Source of the DNA: Siphonodentalium dalli
Lineage: Eukaryota; Mollusca; Scaphopoda; Gadilida; Siphonodentaliidae
NCBI GenBank assembly: GCA_032622095.1
Contig: CP136063.1
Coordinates: forward strand, 34,754,106 to 34,818,105
Reading direction: 5' to 3'
DNA length: 64,000 nt
Notes under the pieces: model-generated
Databases searched by the model: none
What the model was told of the DNA's origin: nothing
Seen by the model: the letters and a program-made list of their open reading frames with translations, nothing else
Program-made: the position numbers and the translations under genes
Shown here: positions 9,790 through 18,647 of the stretch, piece after piece
Layout: the number at the start of each line of letters is the position of its first letter
Numbering within the stretch: position 1 is the stretch's first letter

Positions 9790-10005
9790 ACAGAGACTCC
9801 GAGTCCGAGGAAATCATCAGTATGGTCATAATTGACAAGAGAGAGTGTGATCTCAAGTCATCAAATATGGAAATGTTGGCATTTAAAAGGACACTGGAAC
9901 TTCGAGGGAAAAGATGTTGTTATCGAAGAAGTTGTGACTGATGAACATTCTATGATATCAAAATATCTAATACACAAGGTTGACTATCAATTTAAAACAT
10001 TGTGA
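9790..10005 (+). pseudogene. Second DDE-type transposase-like remnant (unit A)
   Basis: A frame reads SSNMEMLAFKRTLEL and, after a one-base frameshift near 9906, KDVVIEEVVTDEHSMISKYL, ending at a stop at 10003-10005 after DYQFKTL. This follows the layout of a transposase-like family common in animals: a Ser-Asn-x-Met-Glu segment, then VTD-x-H with the catalytic Asp, then a His-x-Phe-Asp-x-Trp-His block. Here the second block has decayed (QFKTL). It is a different family from the integrase-like remnant at 5353. Assignment is from recalled motif layout, so moderate. Confidence 0.5.
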
Positions 10006-10329
10006 TTAGTACCCACTGAACAACTAATATTTTGATCCATTAGTTGATAACTTGCAATTTCGATTATAAACCTATAGTCGTACCGGTATGCCATGCACAC
10101 TTGTGTTTGATGTACATATTTTAAGAGATAGTGACCTTATTGTTCAGAGAAAACTCAAGTCGCCTTGTAGTACTATGATCTCTCACAAAGCGAGAAATCT
10201 TGGCTTGAAAGATAAAACATCAGGATGAGTGCTCGTATCTTGTACCCGGGTTCATCTTACAGAGGGTATCACCCCCCTCCCCCGGGGTTCATCTTACAGT
10301 AATGCTCTAATTAACCGGGGTTCATCTTA

Positions 10330-10464
10330 CAGTAATGCTCTAATTAATCCACTTCTTAATCACAGCAGAATTATGAGTAACTTTTCAGGATTCAGTCGGA
10401 AATATGGCTTCTTGCCATTCATTGGAAAGCTCTCGGCGAGAGTCGAATAATTAGAGCATTACTA
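10330..10464. mobile_element. Internally deleted mariner-type MITE (unit A)
   Basis: Ends CAGTAATGCTCTAATTAA and TTAGAGCATTAC with TA outside. It matches the left arm and extreme right end of the full 274-bp element at 33065-33338 but lacks most of the right arm. Just upstream (10250-10330) a CCGGGGTTCATCTTACAG block is duplicated together with the first bases of the element. Confidence 0.65.
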
Positions 10465-10610
10465 TATATCTTATATTATAGGTACTGTTTTTATCTGTTT
10501 TGGTAAACTGCTTTATTTATTATGCATTGTTATTTCAGCTTGATATGGGTTAACTGAAATGTGTGTGAAGCGAGCATACACGATTGTGTCACCTGCACTC
10601 TTGATTAGCA

Positions 10611-10704
10611 CTCACATGTTACTGGTGTGAAATCTGGGGATCATTCATTAATTAGTACTCACATGTTACTGGTGTGAAATCTGGGGATCATTCATTAATT
10701 AGTT
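10611..10704. repeat. 47-bp direct duplication, 2 copies (unit A)
   Basis: CTCACATGTTACTGGTGTGA with its following bases is present twice here and once in unit B (about 26290). A small recent tandem duplication. Confidence 0.8.
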
Positions 10705-10935
10705 TTTGAAATAGTCAGACGCCAGGAAGTTGTTTACCCTTTTGATATATATGATTAAATGAAATTAAGATTTAATTTTTAAGGACATTGAGTCTATTTC
10801 TGTCCTACTCGGTGAAAATCCTGCTGGAAATTGTTCTTGCACGTCAGATGTATGAGAAACTACAGATTTATCACAGACATGAGACCCATCAGATGACTCA
10901 TCCCCTGAAGAATTTTACCATTCCACACGAGAGAC

Positions 10936-11493
10936 ATGTCACGCGATAGAGAACACCGGGAAACTCAAAAATACAAAGGCAAATCAGATGAAAATAGAAA
11001 ATATGCTCACTATTCCAACTTCAAAATTGACAAAAGCACCCAGAATTACACCATCCACATACCTGACTACACCAGGGACGCGGGAGATTCGTTAACCTAT
11101 CATAATGGAGCACAGTTCAGTACGAATGATAACAATAACCCATCATCTGATTACACCCCCCCAACACATACCCAACACATGTCCCGTTACATACATGTAT
11201 CACGGCGTGTGGTGGTATAATGCACCCCCAACACATGTCCTGTTACATACCACGGAGCGTGGTGGTATAATGCACCCACAACACATGTCCCGTTACATAC
11301 CACAGCGCGTGGTGGTATAATGCACCCCCAACACATGTCCCGTTACGTACTACAGCGCGTGGTGGTATAACCCCCAACACATGTCTCGTTACATACCACG
11401 GAGCGTGGTGGTATAATGCACCCCCAACACATGTCCCGTTACTATTGGAGTAAGCTGAAAGGTGAATACCTCAGCATGACAGAAGTCGATTAA
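10936..11493 (+). pseudogene. Fibrinogen-related domain (FReD) exon broken by a 50-bp minisatellite (unit A)
   Basis: The frame encodes part of a fibrinogen-related domain as in ficolins, tachylectins and molluscan FREPs, which are secreted recognition proteins. KYAHYSNFKIDKSTQNYTIH, DAGDSLTYHNG and AQFSTNDN match the conserved central strands. After that the CPVTY...WWYNA segment (the C-x-x-x-Y...G-x-WWYxxC region near the polymerisation/ligand pocket) is found repeatedly because it lies in a 50-bp tandem repeat. The domain's C-terminus is still visible after the array as YYWSKLKGEYLSMTEVD and a stop (11440-11493). The usual aromatic/Asp metal-site loop between FSTNDN and the Cys is truncated. 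Expansion of the repeat has destroyed the frame, so this is a pseudogene or dead exon. Confidence 0.75.
11175..11440. repeat. 50-bp minisatellite inside the FReD exon (unit A)
   Basis: About five to six copies of a unit containing CACATGTCCCGTTACATACC and GTGGTGGTATAATGCACCCC. One unit corresponds to the exon's CPVTY-WWYNA coding segment. 50 is not divisible by three, so successive copies are read in different phases. Confidence 0.9.
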
Positions 11494-12011
11494 TTGGAGC
11501 ATTAATTGCTGTAGGTCTATGACTATGTCACTGAAATTCATCTGATAAGAGTATTTTATAGCAACTCGAAAATTTCACAATTTACCCACAATGATATCTA
11601 TTTTTCCCAATTGCATGGGCATGTTCATTCTATTGTAGAATGGAGAAAGTTTATTGCTTATTTCACATTATATCAACATTTTTTCTATCAACGCACTTTA
11701 TGTTGCTATAAATATTTATTCATGATACGCCATTCGATACCTCAAATATATATACAAGTATAAATAATTGAGACAGACCAACTACATGTACATGTAATTG
11801 TGAAATTGTTATGTTGCATAATTATTAAGTGAGACTTAAAGTGATGTGAAACGTAAATTGAGCCTCATAATTGAGTTCCCTGCGTTATTCTGTGGAAAGA
11901 GGGGATTAAATAACTCCGATATGCAAAGCCCCAACTTAAAATTCACCATGTACACAGTATACGGCGATATAACTAATGTTTACTACGATTTGAATCGTCC
12001 CGAATAATACT
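11494..12011. other. AT-rich spacer, nothing recognised
   Basis: The 3' flank of the fibrinogen-related exon. No repeat, hairpin or convincing frame. Confidence 0.4.
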
Positions 12012-12098
12012 GTGACAAACAAAATAAATAAACCAATCCGAAGCCGATCACGAAAACATCCGAGCACTTCCGATAGACTCGGCTTTCATTCAGAGAAA

Positions 12099-12301
12099 AT
12101 GGCTACCCGGGAGGGTCGCCGATACATTGTAACAGCTTCTCAGAAAAAGCAAAAAAAGTTGGCAGACCGCCTCAGAAACCTCTCGCGAATTTCAATCGGG
12201 AATCAATTCGAGCGTTGGCGAAGATTGGAAAAAGAATTGTTGCCGGGAAGTCGACAACGGAAGAATGTCGACCGTGATATGGCGAAGATTTTGATCGACA
12301 G
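12099..12301 (+). pseudogene. Probable first coding exon of the CKVGEPG-family gene (unit A)
   Basis: From the ATG the exon reads MATREGRRYIVTASQKKQKK, then NQFERWRRLEKELL, then RDMAKILIDR: a basic helical segment with the R-F-x-x-W-R pattern that begins several transposon-associated animal proteins. In unit B the exon ends precisely at LIDR followed by GTGAG, a good splice donor; here the donor is GCGAG. Conversely this copy keeps the ATG that unit B has lost (AGG). The open frame runs on 20 codons into the intron. Linking it to the downstream exons at 15.5 and 16.3-19.6 kb is inference from order, strand and decay state. Confidence 0.45.
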
Positions 12302-12539
12302 GCGAGAATTCCAAAATGTTACTATTTTTAGAAATAAACTCTCTATGCGGTTTCTTCGCCTTTGACTTAAACTACGATGTTTTCAATTTGACTCATCGGC
12401 ATTTATATACAATCTCGATTCCACTTAGTTCTAATTAGTAGTTTAAATGTTGACAGCACTGTAATTTTACAGATAGGAAGTACATGTAGTGTCAACATTG
12501 GTCTGTTGACTCCAGTATGGTACAGAAAGAGTTGTTTCA

Positions 12540-13600
12540 CCTGTCAATAATCATCTCCATTATATCAGGAATCTAATGGTGTGGTTTAAAGCTGTCAAAG
12601 GTGCCGTAATTTGAGTCCGGGGTGCATCAAAAAAGTGAGAAGGGCAAACAGATGGATAAAAAATATTTTAGCGCAGATTTTCACCAAATTGGTACACATA
12701 CATTATTTTACTTTTCCATGTTACCAGAAATCTAATCGTGTGAAATAGAGACGCTAAATTGGTGTCGTTTTGTGAGAGATGAGGGGGGGGGGGCTAAATT
12801 AGTGTCGTTTTGTGAGAGATGAGGGGGGGGCTAAATTAGTGTCGTTTTGTGAGAGATGAGGGGGGGGGTAAATTGGTGTCGTTTTGTGAGAGATGAGGGG
12901 GGGGCTAAATTAGTGTCGTTTTGTGAGAGATGAGGGGGGGGGGTAAATTAGTGTCGTTTTGTGAGAGATGAGGGGGGGGGTAAATTGGTGTCGTTTTGTG
13001 AGAGATGAGGGGGGGGCTAAATTTGATAAGATGTTTGTAGACACTGATTACAACCGAACTTAAAAATAATAATCTCTGTGATATCAGGAGTCTAATTGTG
13101 TGGCTTTATAATAGGCCTAAAGATGTCAAAACTGTGCCAATCGAGTCAGAGGTGCATGAGGGGGGGGGGGGGGGACACCAAAATTGAAACACACATATTT
13201 TTACCGCCGATTTTCAGCAAATTCATAAATATTCTTCTCCCAGATACATGTATGAGGAATCTAATTGTGTGGTTTAAATACACCAATAATGAAGTTGGTG
13301 CCACTTGTGTGATAAATCTGTTTAGTCACCCATTTTCATCTCTCTTATATTTAGTCATCTTGATAATGATTCTAATTGTCGTTTCAAGATATCAAAAGTG
13401 ACATCACTTGATTCAGGAATATCCATCCATGGAGTGGAGGGTCACTCAAAACTGATACAATATATTTTTAGTGCCAGTTTCCACCAAATTGATTCACGTT
13501 CTTCTACAATGATGTGAGGTATCAAATCACACAAGTTAAAGATACCAGATTTGGTGCCATTTGGGTCAGGGATGGAGAGGGCACAAGGATGTTTAGTCGC
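12540..13600. repeat. Degenerate tandem repeat of irregular period (about 110-190 bp) (unit A)
   Basis: The motif ATCTAATNGTGTGG(Y)TT recurs at about 12568, 12733, 13090, 13258 and 13370, each followed by a CCAAATTG/CAAATT string. The copies are strongly diverged. The G-run minisatellite below is an amplified piece of one of these units. Confidence 0.6.
12755..13022. repeat. G-run minisatellite, 7 copies (unit A)
   Basis: Unit of about 37-40 bp: TAAATTRGTGTCGTTTTGTG, then AGAGATGA and a run of 7-12 G. Seven copies here against about 23 in unit B. Variation between copies is mostly in the length of the G-run and the A/G at one position. Confidence 0.92.
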
Positions 13601-14027
13601 CGAAATCTACTGATATAGTCATCACCATAATATGTTCTAATGAGTTTTTGGCGTTCAAATTTCACCAAATTGACAAATGGTGACCTAATTACATCATAAT
13701 TTATTTTCTCAACGGTCATATTTATATGGGGACGGGATTCAGGGCATTCATATAGTGAGATAGAAAAACCAGATAAAAACAAAGAAAGCATTACAAATTT
13801 ATTTATCACTAGCAGGGTTACTGGCTGATGTGAAGCCCTCTGCCATGGACATTTTGTGGAAATAGAGAATACCCTTGTTCAAAGTGTCTACGTAATCTCA
13901 TAAATTTCATATCCAAATGGCACCACAAAACAGCATTCATATACATGACAATATAGTTCTCATTGTTTGAGTGATTAATTGTCATTTTGTTTTTCGTGAT
14001 TAATATGTCTCACAAAAAAAAAAAAAA
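13601..14027. other. Conserved-between-units spacer, no gene
   Basis: A minus-strand frame (13522-13809) is identical in both units but crosses degenerate repeat sequence and resembles no family. I treat it as chance. Nothing else is seen. Confidence 0.4.
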
Positions 14028-14646
14028 TTAGTTACAGCTGAGCGTACTTCAGATGTTATCGTTAGTTAAATCGTACAGTCAACGTGGTTGGTCAACCAAG
14101 TAAGATTTTTTTTACCCTGTGCCAATGCATTCTATTATATAGGCAGTCGACCATAGGTCGCCTCGCATATATAAGAGAATGCATTGGCCTAACAATTTTT
14201 TTTTTCAATTTAAATGTCATTCGTGACTCGGGATGGTTGAGTCCGGGTGACACCTTTATTAATGCAAATAGCTTTTCAATTTTTTACAATTTTAATAATT
14301 TGTTCTTGTATTCTTTAACAATTTTATAATTTCACCCATACAGAGCCCCAGACAAACATGAGCAGACGACACTCTTCTATATGCTTCTATATATGTGTGG
14401 GGCTCCCTGCAGGGTAATGGATGTTTTTTATTTTATGTCCTAAAAATTTGTAAGAATCATTTATTTAAAAAAAAATGATAAAAAATTGTTAGGCCAATGC
14501 ATTCTCTTATATATGCGAGGCGACCTATGGTCGACTCGCATATATAAGAGAATGCATTGGCACAGGGTAAAAAAAGAAATATTTAGTTACAGCTGAGCGT
14601 ACTCCAGATGTTATCGTTAGTTAAATCGTACAGTCAACGTGGTTGG
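14028..14646. repeat. 64-bp direct repeat pair flanking a MITE (unit A)
   Basis: TTAGTTACAGCTGAGCGTAC and the following 44 bases occur at 14028-14091 and again at 14583-14646 with one substitution, bracketing the inverted-repeat element at 14115-14567. The same arrangement is in unit B (about 30275-30893). Confidence 0.9.
14115..14567. mobile_element. Hairpin-ended MITE, TA flanks (unit A)
   Basis: Begins CCCTGTGCCAATGCATTC and ends with the complement GAATGCATTGGCACAGGG, with TA outside both ends. Palindromes of the 69-nt type lie at each end; the left one has lost part of the arm (CTATTATATAGG). The interior contains the inverted pair GAGCCCCA...TGGGGCTC, in the opposite orientation to the element at 4141-4503, so the family inserts in both directions. 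Noncoding. Confidence 0.8.
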
Positions 14647-15489
14647 AATTGGCATTTGTTTTCTTCTTTTTTTTAGAAATGTCTTTTATTGGGATCAAAC
14701 ATGAAATTAGTTCAAAAAGACGACAATTAGGTTTCTACATGGAGATATATAAGATCTTGAAGACATCTGGTTCAGGGAAGAATTCAGATATAATTTGGGG
14801 ACACCTGTTTTCCAGCAGATGATACATTTATTCCCTAATAACTTAATAAGGCTACTATGCCGAACCAACACAGATACATACATGTATACACGTATTATAA
14901 ATATGACATAATATTTCTGTTTTCAAAATAAACATGCAAACAAAGGCTCTATTGCAACTGAAGATTTTTAATCTACATAGAATATTGTTAAATTACATTG
15001 AAAAATTCAGGTTGACTCAATACTGTCATTAGGAATATGGGGACATTTGGGCTTCTCGAGTTTGGGTGCCTATACCTGTAACAGGTATCAAAACAGCCTT
15101 GGAAATTTCTCTGACCTGGTTATCACATCTTCATGAAAATACATACGTTTTAAAGAAATCTCGAGGTGCTCCTGGTTCATGGTGTTATAGTTATCAGTTT
15201 AAAGGCAACATTGCTACATGTATTGGTACATATCAGCTACATGTGTCTGACACATAGTGATATTTTAAGTTGTTTATGTTAGACTACGAGTCTATTCTAA
15301 GAAATGAAACCAATCCTCTCTATCGGACAGATGTACCCTTGTCAGAATAGAAATAAAAGTATTAAAGGTGAAAAAGGCCTCCGATAGGTTAGAAGAGTTA
15401 TATTTTCATACATTGTATGACTTCTCTAAATTTGGATTGAAAAATTATCTGCTGATACTTGTGTGATGCAATATTATTGTATTGTTGTA
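14647..15489. other. Spacer conserved between units, no supported gene
   Basis: A 63-codon frame at 15066-15257 is identical in unit B (31313-31504) but has no recognisable motif. Intronic position within the broken gene spanning 12.1-19.6 kb would explain its lack of coding character. Confidence 0.35.
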
Positions 15490-15603
15490 AAGCCATTAGA
15501 AAGATAAAAAATGAAACTAAATCGAGTGCGAGTGACAATTCTGAATCGACTGATACAGGCAACGATGAAGCTGATACACAAGTCAGAAGAACAACACAAA
15601 CTG
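15490..15603 (+). pseudogene. Probable acidic linker exon of the CKVGEPG-family gene (unit A)
   Basis: The frame reads KNETKSSASDNSESTDTGND followed by EADTQVRR, a Ser/Asp/Glu-rich linker, and then meets GTATGT, a good splice donor at 15604. Unit B has one extra base just before the donor (31706-31851), so the two copies leave the exon in different phases; at least one is broken. Assignment to the same gene as the 12.1 and 16.3 kb pieces is inferred from order and strand. Confidence 0.35.
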
Positions 15604-15769
15604 GTATGTTATTTCCATTCTACTCAGCTCTACTGTATAATACTGATACATTGTTTACTTGGTTGTGTTTGTGAAGTGGCCTGCATATGAAAAGCTGTGG
15701 TCCATATATCTAAAATTTCTGAGAAATTCTATTCAAAGTTCATATAAAAAGTTGAATATTCAAGAATTG

Positions 15770-15790
15770 CTATGGTCGACTCGCATGTTT
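15770..15790. other. Indel junction with a hairpin fragment
   Basis: Unit A reads ...CAAGAATTGC, then TATGGTCGACTCGCATG, then TTTACAATAAATTG. Unit B has about 3.1 kb (32022-35160) between the outer two strings. The middle 17 bases match the inner stem and loop of the 69-nt palindrome. Confidence 0.75.
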
Positions 15791-15839
15791 ACAATAAATT
15801 GTTGTTCAGTCCGCGGTCGACACGAAAAATGTCTGCAGC

Positions 15840-15932
15840 CATATTTTTAGCCACCAGCATATATATTTTAGCCACTGTGTATGTTTTTTCGCAATTTGCT
15901 AAAATGGCTAATGGCAGGGCGAACACTGCCAA
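15840..15932 (-). mobile_element. hAT element terminal fragment (unit A)
   Basis: Read on the minus strand this begins GGCAGTGTTCGCCCTGCCATT, followed by AGCCATTTTAGC, resembling the left end of the hAT element at 56181 (CAGTGTTCACGCTG then repeated TTAGCCA/TGGCTAA motifs). Only one end is seen. It is also present in unit B (about 35205-35310). Confidence 0.5.
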
Positions 15933-16013
15933 AGCTTTTCGATGTATTCTGTGGTTACAATAATCTTCACATAAACATTAACTACAAGTGGATGCTTATG
16001 CGGCTCTTATTAA

Positions 16014-16286
16014 CCCTTTACCCAACAGAAGGGCCCTGTGCCAATGCATTCTCTTATATATGCGAGTCGACCATAGGTCGCCTCGCATATATAAGAAAAT
16101 GCATTGGCTTAACACATTAAAAATTATAAAATTGTTAAAGAATGTAAGAAAAATGGTAAAAAGTGTTAAAAAAAAGAATTTTTTTAGGCCAATGCATTCT
16201 CTTATATATGCGAGGCGACCTATGGTCGACTCGCATATATAAGAGAATGCATTGGCACAGGGCATAACTGTAACTATCACAATGTG
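16014..16286. mobile_element. Truncated piggyBac-type MITE, present only in unit A
   Basis: One end is TTAA followed by CCCTTTACCCAACAGAAGGG; two full 69-nt palindromes follow, then GGCATAACTGTAACTATCAC, which is the reversed interior of the element at 8843-9300. The other terminus is absent, so the element is truncated and inverted relative to that copy. Unit B has GGATGCTGGGGAGTTG at this point with no element and no TTAA footprint. Confidence 0.75.
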
Positions 16287-16349
16287 GGAGTTGTCGCATG
16301 CAACACAATTGGGAGTGCATCATCAATCAACCGTGGATCAAATGTGAAA

Positions 16350-16632
16350 AATACTCTATGTGATGTCAGACTCCCTTCATAAGTATGTGTGATGTCAGAC
16401 TCCCTTCATAAGTATGTGTGATGTCAGACTCCCTTCATAAGTATGTGTGATGTCAGACTCCCTTCATAAGTATGTGAGTTATCTTGACTCCCTTCATAAG
16501 TATGCGTGATGTCAGACTCCCTTCATAAGTATGTGAGTTATCTTGACTCCCTTCATAAGTATGTGTGATGTCAGACTCCCTTCATAAGTATGTGAGTTAT
16601 CTTGACTCCCTTCATAAGTATGTGAGTTATCT
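16350..16632. repeat. 29/30-bp minisatellite in coding sequence, 9 copies (unit A only)
   Basis: Unit GATGTCAGACTCCCTTCATA plus AGTATGTGT, alternating later with a hybrid unit in which GTTATCTTGA replaces GATGTCAGA. Unit B has one copy, in frame, encoding CVMSDSLHKYMSYLEDK. The expansion therefore happened inside an exon after the copies separated. Confidence 0.93.
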
Positions 16633-17454
16633 TGAGGACAAGAGCAAAACTGTCTGACAATCAATCATGTGAACAGATTATTCGAGATGACGATACTCAT
16701 GAAATGCCGACTGTTTTACAAGCAGAATCCAATCAAGCCCACTTTCTTTGCTAGATACAAGCCACTGGTTGATACATTGTTAGCCTCTGCACCATACGAA
16801 CCATTTCCCGTTGATGACTTCACCCCTGAAGATCTCAGGAAAAGGCACTATTATTTGGATAACCTTTCACAAGCCACCCCATTCAAATGTTATGTTTCGT
16901 CATTCATTTGGAAACAGTCTTGGGACTTACCACTTCATATGGAAAACATCAGAATTCGATACAGAGGAAAATATTATCAATGAAAACAACAAGATATGCA
17001 AATTATAACTGGACATGCCAAAGTTTCACACCCGTGCGATGCGCAAAAAGTTTGGCACCAATGTTGCTGCCCTCTGGTTTATATACAGAGAACTCACAGG
17101 TGACGCTTCTTCAGCAGACACAGCTGTAACCGAGTTGATGGACCAGAGAGTTGTGTTAGCATTTAGTATGGTGAATCCCAGTATTGTTACCGATATATGC
17201 CATCACAATGAAGGTAGACCTTGGAAAGATGACATATTTTTCTATAAATGTATTCAATTTGCACCAAAAAATCAGATCACCGAAGCTTCCCTCCAATTCA
17301 CCGGGAGACCAAATGTAAAATTCATGGTGCAAGCACGCATTTATTGTAAACAACATGAGGATGACCATTAGACAGCCACTATATTCAGGTATCTACATGA
17401 CATGGCCGTATAACAGAGACATTGTTAATTTTGAATGCTTTGATGGCAAGCACT

Positions 17455-17605
17455 GTTGCAAGGTGGGTGAACCAGGCCTGCCTGTTGAAAGGTGGGTGAA
17501 CCAAGTCTGCCTGTTGAAAGGTGGGTGAACCAGGCCTGCCTGTTGAAAGGTGGGTGAACCAGGCCTGCCTGTTGAAAGGTGGGTGAACCAGGCCTGCCTG
17601 TTGCT
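17455..17605. repeat. 29-bp minisatellite within the GEPG motif, 5 copies (unit A)
   Basis: Unit AAGGTGGGTGAACCAGGCCT plus GCCTGTTGA. It encodes KVGEPGLPV in one phase, exactly the family's signature motif, and has been amplified to five copies here and four in unit B. 29 is not divisible by three, so each copy shifts the frame; minus-strand open frames over it are artefacts. Confidence 0.93.
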
Positions 17606-17673
17606 GCAGTTGATCGTGGGAGGCAGGTTATTGTTACCACCGACAGGAAATTTGCAGTAGCTGATCACGATTT

Positions 17674-18637
17674 AGGGTTGAAACGATTAATCGACTAGCT
17701 GTAGTCGATGCTGAAATGTCAGAACGTCGACTCTTAATTTTGCTGTCGACTAGTCGGAACATAGAATATTAGTTACATGTATATCATTTTCAAGATGGTG
17801 GCACCCGGAATTGACAGTGTTACTAGTATAGACACACACAGTGACCCGACTATTAATTGAATGAATGAAATTGACAACACAATGTCTCACTCGTCATTTG
17901 AGGTCAAAGACATCACTGCGACATGATGGCAATTGACGCGGCTTTAACGTTTGTTGAATACTGCTTTGATCTAGACACTGTATATTTCAATTGATCTCGC
18001 ACCGTCAGGTTACGATGCGATGCTGTGTGAAGGTCGCTTAAGGTGACGTCATTGGTGCTACAGTATATAAATGATACTGACAGCGCTTGATCGGCACTCT
18101 GGCAATTTTCACAGAATTAAAAAGTCATCATGGCATCAAACTTGCTTGTAAGCGTACTTCCGACATGTGGGAGCAGTTTAATCTTCGACAGAAAATGGCA
18201 GAGAGGTGGTTACATGCAAGTTGTGCTTGACCAAACTCAAATACAATAAATTGACTTCAGCTATGAGATCTCACCTGGCAGCAAAACATCCGGCGATGTC
18301 TAAATCTAATAGTAAACAACAAGCGCAATCTTCGTTGAGTTTCCAAGCACCGAAAATAACGAAAGAAAGATGGACATTAATAACGAAACTCATTGTAGAA
18401 TGGTGTGCTGTGGATTTACGCCCCATTAGTATTGTCAATGGTGATGGTTTCCGAAAACTACTGAACGAATTGGACCCGAAATATAAGGTATCGTGCCATC
18501 AGTGTACGCCATGTACGATGAATTTTCCATACCATGTTATGTTTGAAAGTTATGATATCGGGTACCGACTAGTCGACGCAACCTGACTTTTGGGCCTCGA
18601 CTAGTCGACTTTGAAATTCACTAGTCATTTCAACACT
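17674..18637 (+). mobile_element. hAT element with BED-finger transposase remnant (unit A)
   Basis: Starts AGGGTTGAAACGATTAATCG and ends with the imperfect complement (CATTTCAACACT). The 10-mer ATCACGATTT stands on both sides (17664-17673, 18638-18647), slightly longer than the usual 8-bp hAT duplication. Several copies of the TCGACTAG/CTAGTCGA motif lie in both subterminal regions. The interior holds the first part of a transposase (18130-18500). It interrupts the CKVGEPG-family gene at the DHD|F motif, and the same insertion is in unit B, so it predates the duplication. Confidence 0.85.
18155..18500 (+). pseudogene. hAT transposase N-terminal fragment (BED zinc finger)
   Basis: MWEQFNLRQKMAE is followed, after a frameshift, by VTCKLCLTKLKYNKLTSAMR and SHLAAKHPAM: a BED-type zinc finger (C-x2-C...H-x4-H) that binds the element ends. 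Further on, VEWCAVDLRPISIVNGDGFR and LLNELDPKY match the hinge after the finger in ZBED-like transposases. The catalytic RNase H-like domain and C-terminal dimerisation domain are missing, so this is a non-autonomous internal-deletion derivative. Confidence 0.8.
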
Positions 18638-18647
18638 ATCACGATTT

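Larger units (their letters stand above)
16290..17664 (+). pseudogene. Uncharacterised CKVGEPG-family gene, first block (unit A)
   Basis: A decayed gene of a large uncharacterised family that I recall from cnidarian and molluscan genomes. Segments in order: SHATQLGVHHQ... (16290 on), broken by a 29-bp repeat; ARYKPLVDTLLASAPYEPFP (16750 on); FHTRAMRKKFGTNVAALWFI (17018 on); QRVVLAFSMVNPS; FTGRPNVKFMVQARIY (to about 17346); then DIVNFECFDGKHCCKVGEPG (17420 on) and GRQVIVTTDRKFAVADHD (17612-17667). The family motif I remember has two acidic residues before Lys-His (DDKH); here the second is Gly. The layout (acidic pair, GEPG, then DHDF) suggests a nuclease-like core but no function is established. 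At least four frameshifts or stops and two minisatellites break it. A hAT element interrupts it directly after DHD. Confidence 0.6.

Noticed and set aside
13522-13809. 95-codon minus-strand frame identical in both units
   Set aside because: Identity follows from the recent duplication; it overlaps degenerate tandem repeats and lacks any motif.
17393-17668. Minus-strand frames with repeated GSPTFQQAGLVHPPFNR
   Set aside because: Periodic translation of the 29-bp minisatellite on the non-coding strand; the same in unit B.
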